Origin: WJLY01 sp964399265
Lineage (GTDB): Bacteria > Joyebacterota > Joyebacteria > Joyebacterales > Joyebacteraceae
Length of the DNA: 15,756 nucleotides
Assembly: GCA_964399265.1 (NCBI GenBank)
Contig: CAYNQF010000062.1
Span: 1 to 15,756, forward strand
Direction: 5' to 3'
Shown: positions 1-7,600 of the stretch, piece by piece
Layout of the letters: the number at the start of each line of letters is the position of its first letter
Numbering within the stretch: the first letter of the stretch is position 1
Translations under genes and position numbers: made by a program
Notes under the pieces: model-generated
The model's input: the letters and a program-made list of their open reading frames with translations, nothing else
What the model was told of the DNA's origin: nothing
Database searches by the model: none

Positions 1-1609
1 TCCGGTTGGCGCCGAGCTGCCGCTGGACATCGACCTCATAGAACGCGTCGAGGTGGTCCGCGGGCCGAGTTCCTCCGTGTACGGCTCTAGTGCCGTGCTG
101 GCCGTCGTCAATATCATCACCAGACGCCAGGTGGAGCGGAGCGGCGTCGAGATCTCCGCGGGCGTCGGAAGCCAGGGGGAAGAGACCGGCAGGCTCACTG
201 TCGGCAGAACGCTGGACAACGGGCTCCGCTTCCTCGTGTCAGGAACGCTGTACGACCGCGCGGGACAGGACCTCTACTTCGAGGAGTTCGATGACCCCGA
301 GATCGGCGACGGCCACGTGGACAACGATGGTGAGGCGTTCGAGTCGTTCTTCGTCTCGGCCTCGTTCGCCGGCTTCGATCTGAGTGGAGCATACTCCTTC
401 CGCGACAAGCAACGCCCCACCGGCGCGTGGGAGACCGTCTACGACGACGTCAGGAATGACGCGAGGGACACGAGGGGATATGTTGACCTCGCCTGGACCG
501 GAAGACTGGGTGAGGCGGTCAATGCCACGGCTCGCTTCCGGTACGACCACAGCCGTTTCGACGGTGCTTACGTGTGGGATTACGACGAAACGGGCGAGTC
601 GCCCTACATAATCGTGAACCGCGACAGGTCGATAGGAGACTGGTTTGGCGCCGAGGTGCAGCTCCGAGGGGAGCCGCTGGAGGGCCACAATGTCTCAGCC
701 GGCGCTGAGTACGACGACAAGTTCAGACAGGACCAGGCCAACTGGGACGAGGAGGTCTACCTCGACAGCAGCGAGTCCTCGGTGGACTGGGGTGCCTACG
801 TGCAGGACGAGATCACGTTGGGCGAGCGACTCATCGTGGACGCCGGTCTGAGACACGACCACTCGCAGGTATTCGGTGACGCGCTCAGTCCGAGGGCTGC
901 TCTGATCTATATTCCGAGTGACGACACCTCGGTGAAGCTCCTCTACGGCGAGGCCTTCAGGGCTCCGAGCGCATATGAGCTGTACTACCACGACGGCGAG
1001 GACACCCAGAAGCCCAATCCCGACCTCGGGCCCGAGAGGATCACGACCTACGAGATCGTTCTGGAGCAGGTGATCGTCCGGCACCTTCGGGGCGCGGTCT
1101 CCGCGTTCCGATATGAGCTCAACGACATCATCACTCTCGTGACCGATCCCTATGATTCACTTCTCGTGTTCGAGAACGTGGAGCGCGTGGAGTCCAACGG
1201 CGTAGAGGCCCACCTGGAACTCGTGTCGCCTTCCGGATGGGCCGGTCGGATGAGCTACTCGTACCAGGACGCAACGAACGGGAAGACGGACGAAAGACTG
1301 AGCAACTCCCCTGAGCACGTCGCCAAGTTGAATCTGGTTGCGCCTCTCGTGGGGAGTCGTCTGAGTGCCGGGCTTGGCATCAGCTATCTCAGCGCACGAA
1401 GGACCCTGAGCGACGGAGAGGTCGACCCCGCGTTGGTGGTCAACCTCAATCTCCGCGCGAGCGGAGTGCTCGGAGGGCTGGACGCGTCTCTGGGCGTGTA
1501 CAACCTGTTCGATCAGACCTACGGCGACCCTGGTTCGGAGGAACACGTCCAGGATGCCATCGAGCAGGACGGGCGCAGCTTCCGTCTGAAGCTGACGTAC
1601 GGGTTCTGA
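1..1609 (+). CDS. TonB-dependent outer-membrane receptor, 5'-truncated
   Basis: This is the last 535 residues of a TonB-dependent outer-membrane receptor. The frame is already open at the window edge (first full codon at base 2), so the signal peptide, TonB box and most of the plug are missing. The visible start is the end of the plug domain, with the hallmark RVEVVRGPSSSVYGSSAV followed by NIIT. A beta-barrel follows: alternating amphipathic strands with acidic, aromatic loops, a GEAFRAPSAYELYY barrel motif near 950-990, NPDLGPERITTYE soon after, and a terminal Phe typical of BamA-recognised barrels. Such receptors import siderophores, cobalamin or glycans using TonB energy, or sense ligands. 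The substrate cannot be told from this sequence. Only 38 bp separates its stop from the YfiR gene, and the kinase follows, so a sensory rather than purely transport role is plausible (inference). Confidence 0.93.
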   Translation, partial: PVGAELPLDIDLIERVEVVRGPSSSVYGSSAVLAVVNIITRRQVERSGVEISAGVGSQGEETGRLTVGRTLDNGLRFLVSGTLYDRAGQDLYFEEFDDPEIGDGHVDNDGEAFESFFVSASFAGFDLSGAYSFRDKQRPTGAWETVYDDVRNDARDTRGYVDLAWTGRLGEAVNATARFRYDHSRFDGAYVWDYDETGESPYIIVNRDRSIGDWFGAEVQLRGEPLEGHNVSAGAEYDDKFRQDQANWDEEVYLDSSESSVDWGAYVQDEITLGERLIVDAGLRHDHSQVFGDALSPRAALIYIPSDDTSVKLLYGEAFRAPSAYELYYHDGEDTQKPNPDLGPERITTYEIVLEQVIVRHLRGAVSAFRYELNDIITLVTDPYDSLLVFENVERVESNGVEAHLELVSPSGWAGRMSYSYQDATNGKTDERLSNSPEHVAKLNLVAPLVGSRLSAGLGISYLSARRTLSDGEVDPALVVNLNLRASGVLGGLDASLGVYNLFDQTYGDPGSEEHVQDAIEQDGRSFRLKLTYGF

Positions 1610-1632
1610 GCCAGAGCCCCATCGGCTGGCGT

Positions 1633-1640
1633 GAGGTGAT
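1633..1640 (+). promoter_or_regulatory. Strong Shine-Dalgarno that sets the YfiR gene start
   Basis: GAGGTGAT matches eight bases of the consensus AGGAGGTGAT and lies 7 nt before ATG 1648. It overlaps the alternative GTG start at 1636, which therefore has no usable ribosome site of its own. This is why the downstream gene is started at 1648. Confidence 0.7.
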
Positions 1641-1647
1641 TGGTTCG

Positions 1648-2274
1648 ATGGGTACTGCAAGATCGACATACGTCCCGCTCTCCTTCGACGAGACGCGCGG
1701 CGACCGCCTCATACGGGCGTCTCCGCGTGCGGTCGTGATGTTGGGACTCGCCCTGCTGCTTCTCATCCCGCAGCTCGCCGCCCCGCAGAGTGGGGACGTC
1801 GGGGAATACGACGTCAAGGCGGCGTTCCTCTACAACTTCGCCATGTACGTAGAGTGGCCGAGCGAGACTCCGGCCGGAGAGACTGGTGACTTCGTCATTG
1901 GCGTGCTCGGAGACGACCCGTTCGGGCCGTCCCTTGATGCGATGGCACGCGAAAGGTCGGTAGGGGGGCGGCGAGTGGTCGTTAAACGGTTCGCGTCCAT
2001 GGAGCAGTACGTGCCTTGTCACATTCTGTTCGTGAGTCGCGGGAACGGACTTCCCCTCAGTGAGATTCTAAGCAAGGCCGACAGGGCACACGTTCTGGTC
2101 GTCGGTGAGACCAAGGGCTTCGCCAGCGACGGTGGCATGGTCAACTTCTACATTGAGGACAGCAAGGTCCGGTTTGAGATCAACCCTGATGCCGCTGAAC
2201 TTGCGGGTCTCTCCATCAGCTCCAAGCTGCTGAGACTGGCGTCGATCGTGCGCGACGGCGTAGGAGGCGCGTAG
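1648..2274 (+). CDS. YfiR/DUF4154-family periplasmic protein
   Basis: A 208-residue protein of the YfiR (DUF4154) family. The diagnostic block YDVKAAFLYNFAMYVEWP lies at residues 54-71, followed by FVIGVLGDDPFG and the later CHILFVS and GGMVNFYIED-type motifs. A hydrophobic segment (about 29-44) is a signal peptide with an unusually long leader of about 28 residues before it. An internal ATG at 1738 would give a normal leader but has no good ribosome site. Pseudomonas YfiR is a periplasmic repressor that binds the CHASE8 sensor of the cyclase YfiN and carries disulfides; this one has a single Cys, so redox control of that kind is unlikely. Its TAG stop overlaps the GTG start of the kinase gene by one base, implying translational coupling. 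I infer that it binds the kinase's CHASE8 domain. Confidence 0.88.
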   Translation: MGTARSTYVPLSFDETRGDRLIRASPRAVVMLGLALLLLIPQLAAPQSGDVGEYDVKAAFLYNFAMYVEWPSETPAGETGDFVIGVLGDDPFGPSLDAMARERSVGGRRVVVKRFASMEQYVPCHILFVSRGNGLPLSEILSKADRAHVLVVGETKGFASDGGMVNFYIEDSKVRFEINPDAAELAGLSISSKLLRLASIVRDGVGGA

Positions 2275-3122
2275 TGCTTCGGTATCGAGACATGTCGATT
2301 CGACTGAAGCTGACGCTTCTCATCGCCGGCACTGCCGCCGTTACAGTCTTGTTCACCGCCGGTGTGGACGTGGAGCGGAGCATGAGGTCCGCACACGTCT
2401 CCACGCAGCGTAGGCTCTCGAGCCTCGCGGAGGTCATCGGCGAGAACTGCGCCGCCGCCCTCGTGTTCGACGACAGGTCGGCCGCTGATGAACTGCTGAG
2501 TTCCCTGGCCCGCGAGCCGCTGGTTGCGGGGGCGGGTGTCTACGACACCAAGGGGCGGCTGTTCGCCTCCTTCGTCGCTGAAGGTCAGGCCACAACGTGG
2601 GCTCAACGCAGTCAGGGCGAAGCGTCCACACCGGGATTCGTCGACGCGTCGGCCGTGATTCGCGAGGCGGGTCAGCCCCTGGGGACGATCGTGATCAGGG
2701 CGTCTCTCTCCCAGGTCCAGGCTTCGGCATACCACTCGCTGGAGACAGCGGGGCTTGTCGTCGTCGCCGCGTTGGTCGGAGCCATGCTGCTCGGCGTCAG
2801 GCTGCAGCGCATCATCTCCGACCCCATACTGCGGCTGGCCGACATCACACGCTCCGTGTCTCAAGAGGGCGACTACTCAGTGCGCGTCACCAAGGAGAAC
2901 GATGACGAGATCGGTGTCCTGTACGACGAGTTCAACACGATGCTCGCGCAGATTCAGCGCCGTGACCGGGCCGTGGAGCTTGTCGCCGCCATCGAACAGG
3001 CTGGTGAGGCGATCATCATCACCGACCGCGACGGGATCGTGGAGTACGTGAACCCCGCCTTCGAGCGGATAACGGGCTACTCGCGCGACGAGGCAATCGG
3101 GGAGCGCCCCCCGAATGCTTAA
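2274..3122 (+). CDS. Hybrid sensor kinase, N-terminal part (TM-CHASE8-TM-HAMP-PAS), frameshifted
   Basis: The first 282 residues of a membrane sensor kinase. GTG 2274 is chosen because AGGAGG at 2262-2267 sits 6 nt upstream and the start overlaps the YfiR stop; ATG 2292 has no comparable site. Order: TM1 (about 12-30); a periplasmic CHASE8-like domain (about 40-150) with ENCAAALVFDD and AADELLSSLA; TM2 (about 158-177); HAMP (about 178-230), with DPILRLADIT and DDEIGVLYDEFNTML; then a PAS domain from about 238 with VEYVNPAFERITGYSRDEAIG. The frame ends abruptly at TAA 3120-3122 inside the PAS domain. Dropping one C from the run 3107-3112 restores GERPRMLKSGK and joins it to the next frame, giving one 740-residue protein. 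CHASE8 is the periplasmic domain bound by YfiR in YfiN, which matches the adjacent YfiR gene. Confidence 0.85.
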   Translation: MLRYRDMSIRLKLTLLIAGTAAVTVLFTAGVDVERSMRSAHVSTQRRLSSLAEVIGENCAAALVFDDRSAADELLSSLAREPLVAGAGVYDTKGRLFASFVAEGQATTWAQRSQGEASTPGFVDASAVIREAGQPLGTIVIRASLSQVQASAYHSLETAGLVVVAALVGAMLLGVRLQRIISDPILRLADITRSVSQEGDYSVRVTKENDDEIGVLYDEFNTMLAQIQRRDRAVELVAAIEQAGEAIIITDRDGIVEYVNPAFERITGYSRDEAIGERPPNA

Positions 3123-4497
3123 GAGCGGCAAGCAGAACGAGGAGTTCTACCTTGAGCTGTGGTCCGACCTGGAACAGGGGAAGGCGTGGACCGGTCACTT
3201 GATGAACGAGCGGAAGGACGGCACGCCCTACGAGGAGGACGCGACCATATCACCGGTTCTCGGGGAAACCGGCGAGATCGTCAAGTACGTCGCTACGATG
3301 CGTGACGTGACACGCGAACGGAGGATCGAGCAGCAGCTGCGGCAGTCTGAGAAGATGGAGTCGATAGGTCAGCTGGCGGGCGGCATTGCCCACGATCTCA
3401 ACAACATCATCACCGGCATCAATGGGCACATGGAACTCCTCATGATGCGGACAGGACAGAATGCCGACGTGGCGAGGGAAGGCGCGCTGATCCTCAAGTC
3501 GGGCGAACGCGCAGCCGCATTGATCCGAAAGATCCTCGCGTTCAGCCGCAGGCAGATGCTGCGGCCACGGGAGATCGACCTTCGCTCCGTGCTCACGGGC
3601 ATGCGGGAAGTTCTGCAGGTGATGCTCACGGACGGCGTCGAACTCCGTGTGGTGGCCGCCCCCGACGCGGGCGTCGTGAAGGCGGACCCGTCGCAGATCG
3701 AGCAGGTCGTGATGAACCTCGTCGTCAACGCGCGGGACGCGATGCCGGACGGGGGCGCCATCACCGTCGAACTGGCGAATGTGGCGCTCGACGCGGAGTT
3801 CGCGGAACGAGCCCCAGGCGTGAAGCCAGGTCCGTACGTGGTGCTGTCCGTCACCGACACCGGTCTCGGCATGGATGACGAGACGCGGCTGCGCGCGTTC
3901 GAGCCGTTCTTCACGACCAAGGACAAGAGCAAGGGGACTGGACTCGGTCTGTCCACGGTGCACGGGGTCATACAGCAGAGCGGTGGCACCGTCGAAATCG
4001 AGAGCGCACCCGGGCAAGGTACTACGGTGAGGGCCTACCTGCCCAGGCTGCACGCATTCGATAGCAGCGACGCCGAGGAACGGCCGACCACCGCTCCCGC
4101 CGCGCGGCACGAAATGGAGACCATCCTGGTCGTGGACGACGAGGACCTGGTCCGCGACTTCGTCTCCACGGTGCTCCGCGAGGCGGGCTACACCGTCATT
4201 GAGGCATGCGACGGCAGTGAGGCGCTGGGTGCGGCGAGAGAGATGAGCGGTCGGCTGGACCTGACCGTGACGGATGTGGTTATGCCGGGCATGGGAGGGG
4301 CCGAACTGGCTCGTGCTCTTGACGGCGTGCATCCCGAGACCCGCGTCCTGTTCATGTCCGGATACCCGGCCAGCGCCGTCTCAGACGACACGGTCCTGGG
4401 ACCGGAGAAGCACTTCCTCGCCAAGCCATTCACGCCGGTTGCCCTTGCCCGCAAGGTCAGGGAGGTGCTGGCCGCCTGCGCCGACTGCGGTGGCTGA
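3115..4497 (+). CDS. Hybrid sensor kinase, C-terminal part (PAS/PAC-HisKA-HATPase-REC)
   Basis: 460 residues continuing the kinase in the next frame, overlapping the first part by 8 bp. It begins with the rest of the PAS/PAC domain (to about 68, ending YVATMRDVTRERR). HisKA follows, with phospho-acceptor His93 in GGIAHDLNNIITGI. The ATPase shows an N box (NLVVNARDAM, 201-210), G1 DTGLGMD (D248) and G2 GTGLGLSTVHGV. A C-terminal receiver (about 336-455) has the acidic pair D341/D342, phospho-acceptor D387 in TDVVMPGM, switch S415 and Lys437 in AKPF. All catalytic residues are present, so the enzyme looks functional apart from the frameshift. GGGGAG at 3099-3104 lies 10 nt before ATG 3115, so independent or coupled translation of a soluble kinase is possible. 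However, the break falls inside the PAS fold, so one continuous protein is likelier. There is no DNA-binding output domain; a separate partner would be needed. Confidence 0.9.
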   Translation: MLKSGKQNEEFYLELWSDLEQGKAWTGHLMNERKDGTPYEEDATISPVLGETGEIVKYVATMRDVTRERRIEQQLRQSEKMESIGQLAGGIAHDLNNIITGINGHMELLMMRTGQNADVAREGALILKSGERAAALIRKILAFSRRQMLRPREIDLRSVLTGMREVLQVMLTDGVELRVVAAPDAGVVKADPSQIEQVVMNLVVNARDAMPDGGAITVELANVALDAEFAERAPGVKPGPYVVLSVTDTGLGMDDETRLRAFEPFFTTKDKSKGTGLGLSTVHGVIQQSGGTVEIESAPGQGTTVRAYLPRLHAFDSSDAEERPTTAPAARHEMETILVVDDEDLVRDFVSTVLREAGYTVIEACDGSEALGAAREMSGRLDLTVTDVVMPGMGGAELARALDGVHPETRVLFMSGYPASAVSDDTVLGPEKHFLAKPFTPVALARKVREVLAACADCGG

Positions 4498-4516
4498 GTC
4501 CTGTGACTCCCGCCGC
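4487..4516 (+). terminator. Bulged hairpin at the end of the sensor operon
   Basis: GCGGTGG (4487-4493) pairs with CCGCCGC (4510-4516, one G-U), and GAGTC (4496-4500) pairs with GACTC (4505-4509) around a CTGT loop, with a 2-nt bulge. The stop codon lies inside the hairpin. There is no U-tract, so it may stabilise the 3' end or assist Rho-dependent termination rather than act as a classic intrinsic terminator. Confidence 0.4.
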
Positions 4517-4530
4517 TGACCGGCCGTTCA

Positions 4531-4559
4531 TTGACTATCGGCAGCTAGTGTGGTATAAT
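4531..4559 (+). promoter_or_regulatory. Near-consensus sigma-70 promoter for the subtilase gene
   Basis: TTGACT (4531-4536), a 17-bp spacer, then a perfect TATAAT (4554-4559) preceded by TGG, which forms an extended -10. Transcription would start near 4566 and leave a leader of about 95 nt. It is the best promoter match in the window and suggests strong expression without an activator. Confidence 0.82.
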
Positions 4560-4577
4560 GAAGTGAGTGGGGGGTTC

Positions 4578-4639
4578 GCAGGCTGGCGCGTGCCGGCCGG
4601 CGGACCTCTTCGCACATAGATGGCAGTGAACCAGCCTGC
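4578..4639 (+). repeat. Inverted repeat in the subtilase 5' leader
   Basis: GCAGGCTGG (4578-4586) is the exact reverse complement of CCAGCCTGC (4631-4639). The 44-nt interval contains the palindrome GCCGGCCGGC (4592-4601) and a 4-bp GTGC/GCAC pair (4590-4593/4612-4615). The stem ends 9 nt before the Shine-Dalgarno (GGGAGG, 4649-4654), so the leader RNA could fold without masking it. It may be an mRNA stabiliser or a regulatory leader; it matches no riboswitch that I recognise. Confidence 0.4.
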
Positions 4640-4660
4640 TCAGCACCCGGGAGGAAACGA

Positions 4661-7600
4661 ATGAAGGCGTCTCCGCCACCCTTCGTGTCCATTCTTGCAG
4701 TCCTTGTCCTGGCGGCCGCCGCGCCCGCTCTGGCGGCTCCGGGATATGACATCGTGCTCAACAGCCGCACGTTCGTGCCCACGCAGGAACTGAGGGCGAA
4801 CCCCGAGGATGTCCACGTGGTCATCCAGTTCTACGATGTGCCCTCTCTGGGCGAGAGGGACGAGCTGGCCGCGCGCGGCGTCGAGCTGTTCGACTACATT
4901 CCCAACTACGCCTGGACGGCTTCGGCGAAGGCCGGTGCGCTGGCCACGTTGGACGCTTCGAGGGTGCGGGCCGTCTTCGCCCTGTCGGCCGACGACAAGA
5001 TCTCACGCCGTGCGGCGGGTCAGCATGTCGTGAGAGCATTCGTCTACCCGGACGTTTCCGACGCCGCCGCACGCGAGGCGCTCGGGAGGCACGGCTCCGT
5101 GGTCGGCTCGGTGCGCAACGTGTACGTGGTCGAGCTGGCGGGAGACGTGGGAGACCTGGCGGCTGAGGACGTGGTCAAGTACGTGGACGGGCCACTCCCG
5201 GAGAAGGTGGAGAGCCTCGACGACCTCCGGGACAACATCAATGCCGACGAGGTCCAGGCGCCGCCCTACGGCCTTCGCGGCACGGGCATCTACGCCGGAA
5301 TCTGGGACAACGGCTCGGTCTGCACGGACCATCCGGACTTCTACGGCAGGCTGGTGGTCGGTGACGGGTCCGCAACCGGGTCGCATCCCACGGCCTGCGG
5401 AGGGATCCTGGCGGGGGACGGCTCGCGCAGCTCCGCCTACGGCGGCAGCCCCTATCAGTGGCGGGGCATCGCGGACGACTGCAACCTCGCCTCGTACAGC
5501 TGGCCCAGCGACCTCTCGAACATGGACAGCGAGACGGGCCAGGCCATCAGCAACTATGACATCGTTGTCTCGTCGAACTCCTGGAGTTGGGGGCTGTGTT
5601 CGGACTACTGCGCGTATTACGGCGACTACGATGACTGGAGCCAGAACTACGACAAGGTGGTGTGCGGCAGCCAGGGCAAGCGTCTGACCGTCGTGTTCGC
5701 GGCAGGCAACGACGGCGACTGCACCGACTGCTCGGGTGACATACCCGACTTCCCGTACGGCACGATTCCCGGACCCGGCTCGACCGCCAAGAACACGATC
5801 GTCGTTGGCAGCAACAACGCCGACACCGACGGCCTGAGCTGGTACAGCAGCATGGGTCCTGTGCTGGACGGTAGGCTCAAGCCGGACGTGGTGGCGCCGG
5901 GATGCAAGAGCACTTCGGGCGTGACGACGACCGCCGTCAACGACGGGTACACGAGTTCGTCGTGCGGCACTTCGTATTCCTGCCCGGTCGTGTCCGGCTG
6001 CGTCGTCCTGACTCAGGAAGACTACATGGACAAGTTCGGCGGCGAGGCGTGGCCGTCGACCATCAAGGCACTCATCATCCAGGGCGCCGAGGACTTCGGG
6101 AATCTGGGGCCGGACTACCAGTTCGGGTTCGGACGCGTCAACATCCAGAACACGATCGACATCGTGCGCGCAGACGGCGGCACCGGCGACCTCATCAAGG
6201 AAGACTCGGTCGGCAACGGCCAGACCTGGACGTACGACGTCGAGGTCGATGGTGAGTCGCAGCTCAAGGTCACGCTCGCGTGGGACGACTACTTTGGAAG
6301 CTACGAGGCGGCGGGGAAGAAGCTCGTGAACGACCTCGACCTCGAAGTAGTGTCCCCGAGCGCCACCACTTACCACCCCTATGTCCTCGACCCGGACCAT
6401 CCGAGCTATGCCGCGACCACGGGCGTCGACGACCTGAACAACGTCGAGCAGGTCGTGGTCAACTCGCCCGCCACCGGAACATGGACCATCAGAGTAGTAG
6501 CGACGCTGCTTCCGCAGCCCGACCAGGACTTCTCGGTGGTCACGAACTGCGGGGCACCCGCTCCCGACGACCCGCCTTCGGCACCGACCGGCCTCGATGC
6601 AGCACCAGGCTCGGGTGAGGGCGAGATAGACGTCGACTGGAGCGACAACTCCGAGCCTGACTTCGACCACTACAGGCTGGAGCGGGCGGACAACCCGTCG
6701 TTCACCGGCGCCTCGTCGTTCACGACCTCGTCGAGTTCCTACGGCGACTCGGGTCTGACGCCCGGCCAGAGGTACTACTACCGCGTCTACGCCGTGGACG
6801 CCGGCGACAACGAGAGCGGCGCCAGCGGATCGGATTCGGCGTATGCCACGGACCTCGCGCCCGCCGCGCCCACGGGGCTTACGGCGAGCCCCGGCTCGGG
6901 TGAGGGCGAGATCGACGTCGACTGGTACGACAGCACCGAGTCCGACTTCGACCACTACAGACTGGAGAGGGCGGACAACCCGTCCTTCACTGGCTCGTCG
7001 TCGTTCACCGTTGGCTCGAGCGAGTACGCGGACGGCGGCCTCACGTCCGGCGGCACGTACTTCTACAGGGTGTACGCGGTCGACGTGAACTCCAACGAGA
7101 GCCCGGCCAGCGGCGACGACAGTGCCGTCGCCACGGACCTCGCACCTGCCACGCCCGGCGGCCTCACGGTGACACCAGGACCGGGCGAGGGAGAGATCGA
7201 GGTCAGCTGGGACGCGAACACCGAGCCGGACTTCGACCACTACAGGCTCGAGCGGGACACCGACGACGGATTCGGCCCCGGCTCCGACCCGTTCGAGGGC
7301 CAGGTGGCGTACCACGCCGACTCCGGTCTGGTGCCGGGAGACGAGTACTTCTACCGCGTCTTCGCCATCGACACGGGCGGCAACGAGAGCGCGCCCAGCA
7401 GTGTCGAGTCAGCGATCGCCCTGGACCTCGCTCCGGCGGCTCCGACCAGTGTGGTTGCCGTCTCCGGCGCGGGCGAGGGTGAGATAGACGTCGACTGGGA
7501 CGACAACGCCGAGAGCGACTTCGACCACTACCGGGTCGAGCGCGCCGACAATCCCGAGTTCACGGGGGCCACGTCGTTCACGGCCGGCGCGAGCGAGTAC

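Noticed and set aside
2292..2294. ATG 2292 as start of the sensor kinase
   Set aside because: No Shine-Dalgarno precedes it, whereas GTG 2274 has AGGAGG at a 6-nt spacing and overlaps the YfiR stop.
5003..7315. 770-codon open frame on the minus strand across the subtilase gene
   Set aside because: It is antisense to a protein with full catalytic motifs and FN3 repeats; its product is low-complexity Val/Arg/Asp-rich with no family motif, as expected from G/C-rich third positions.
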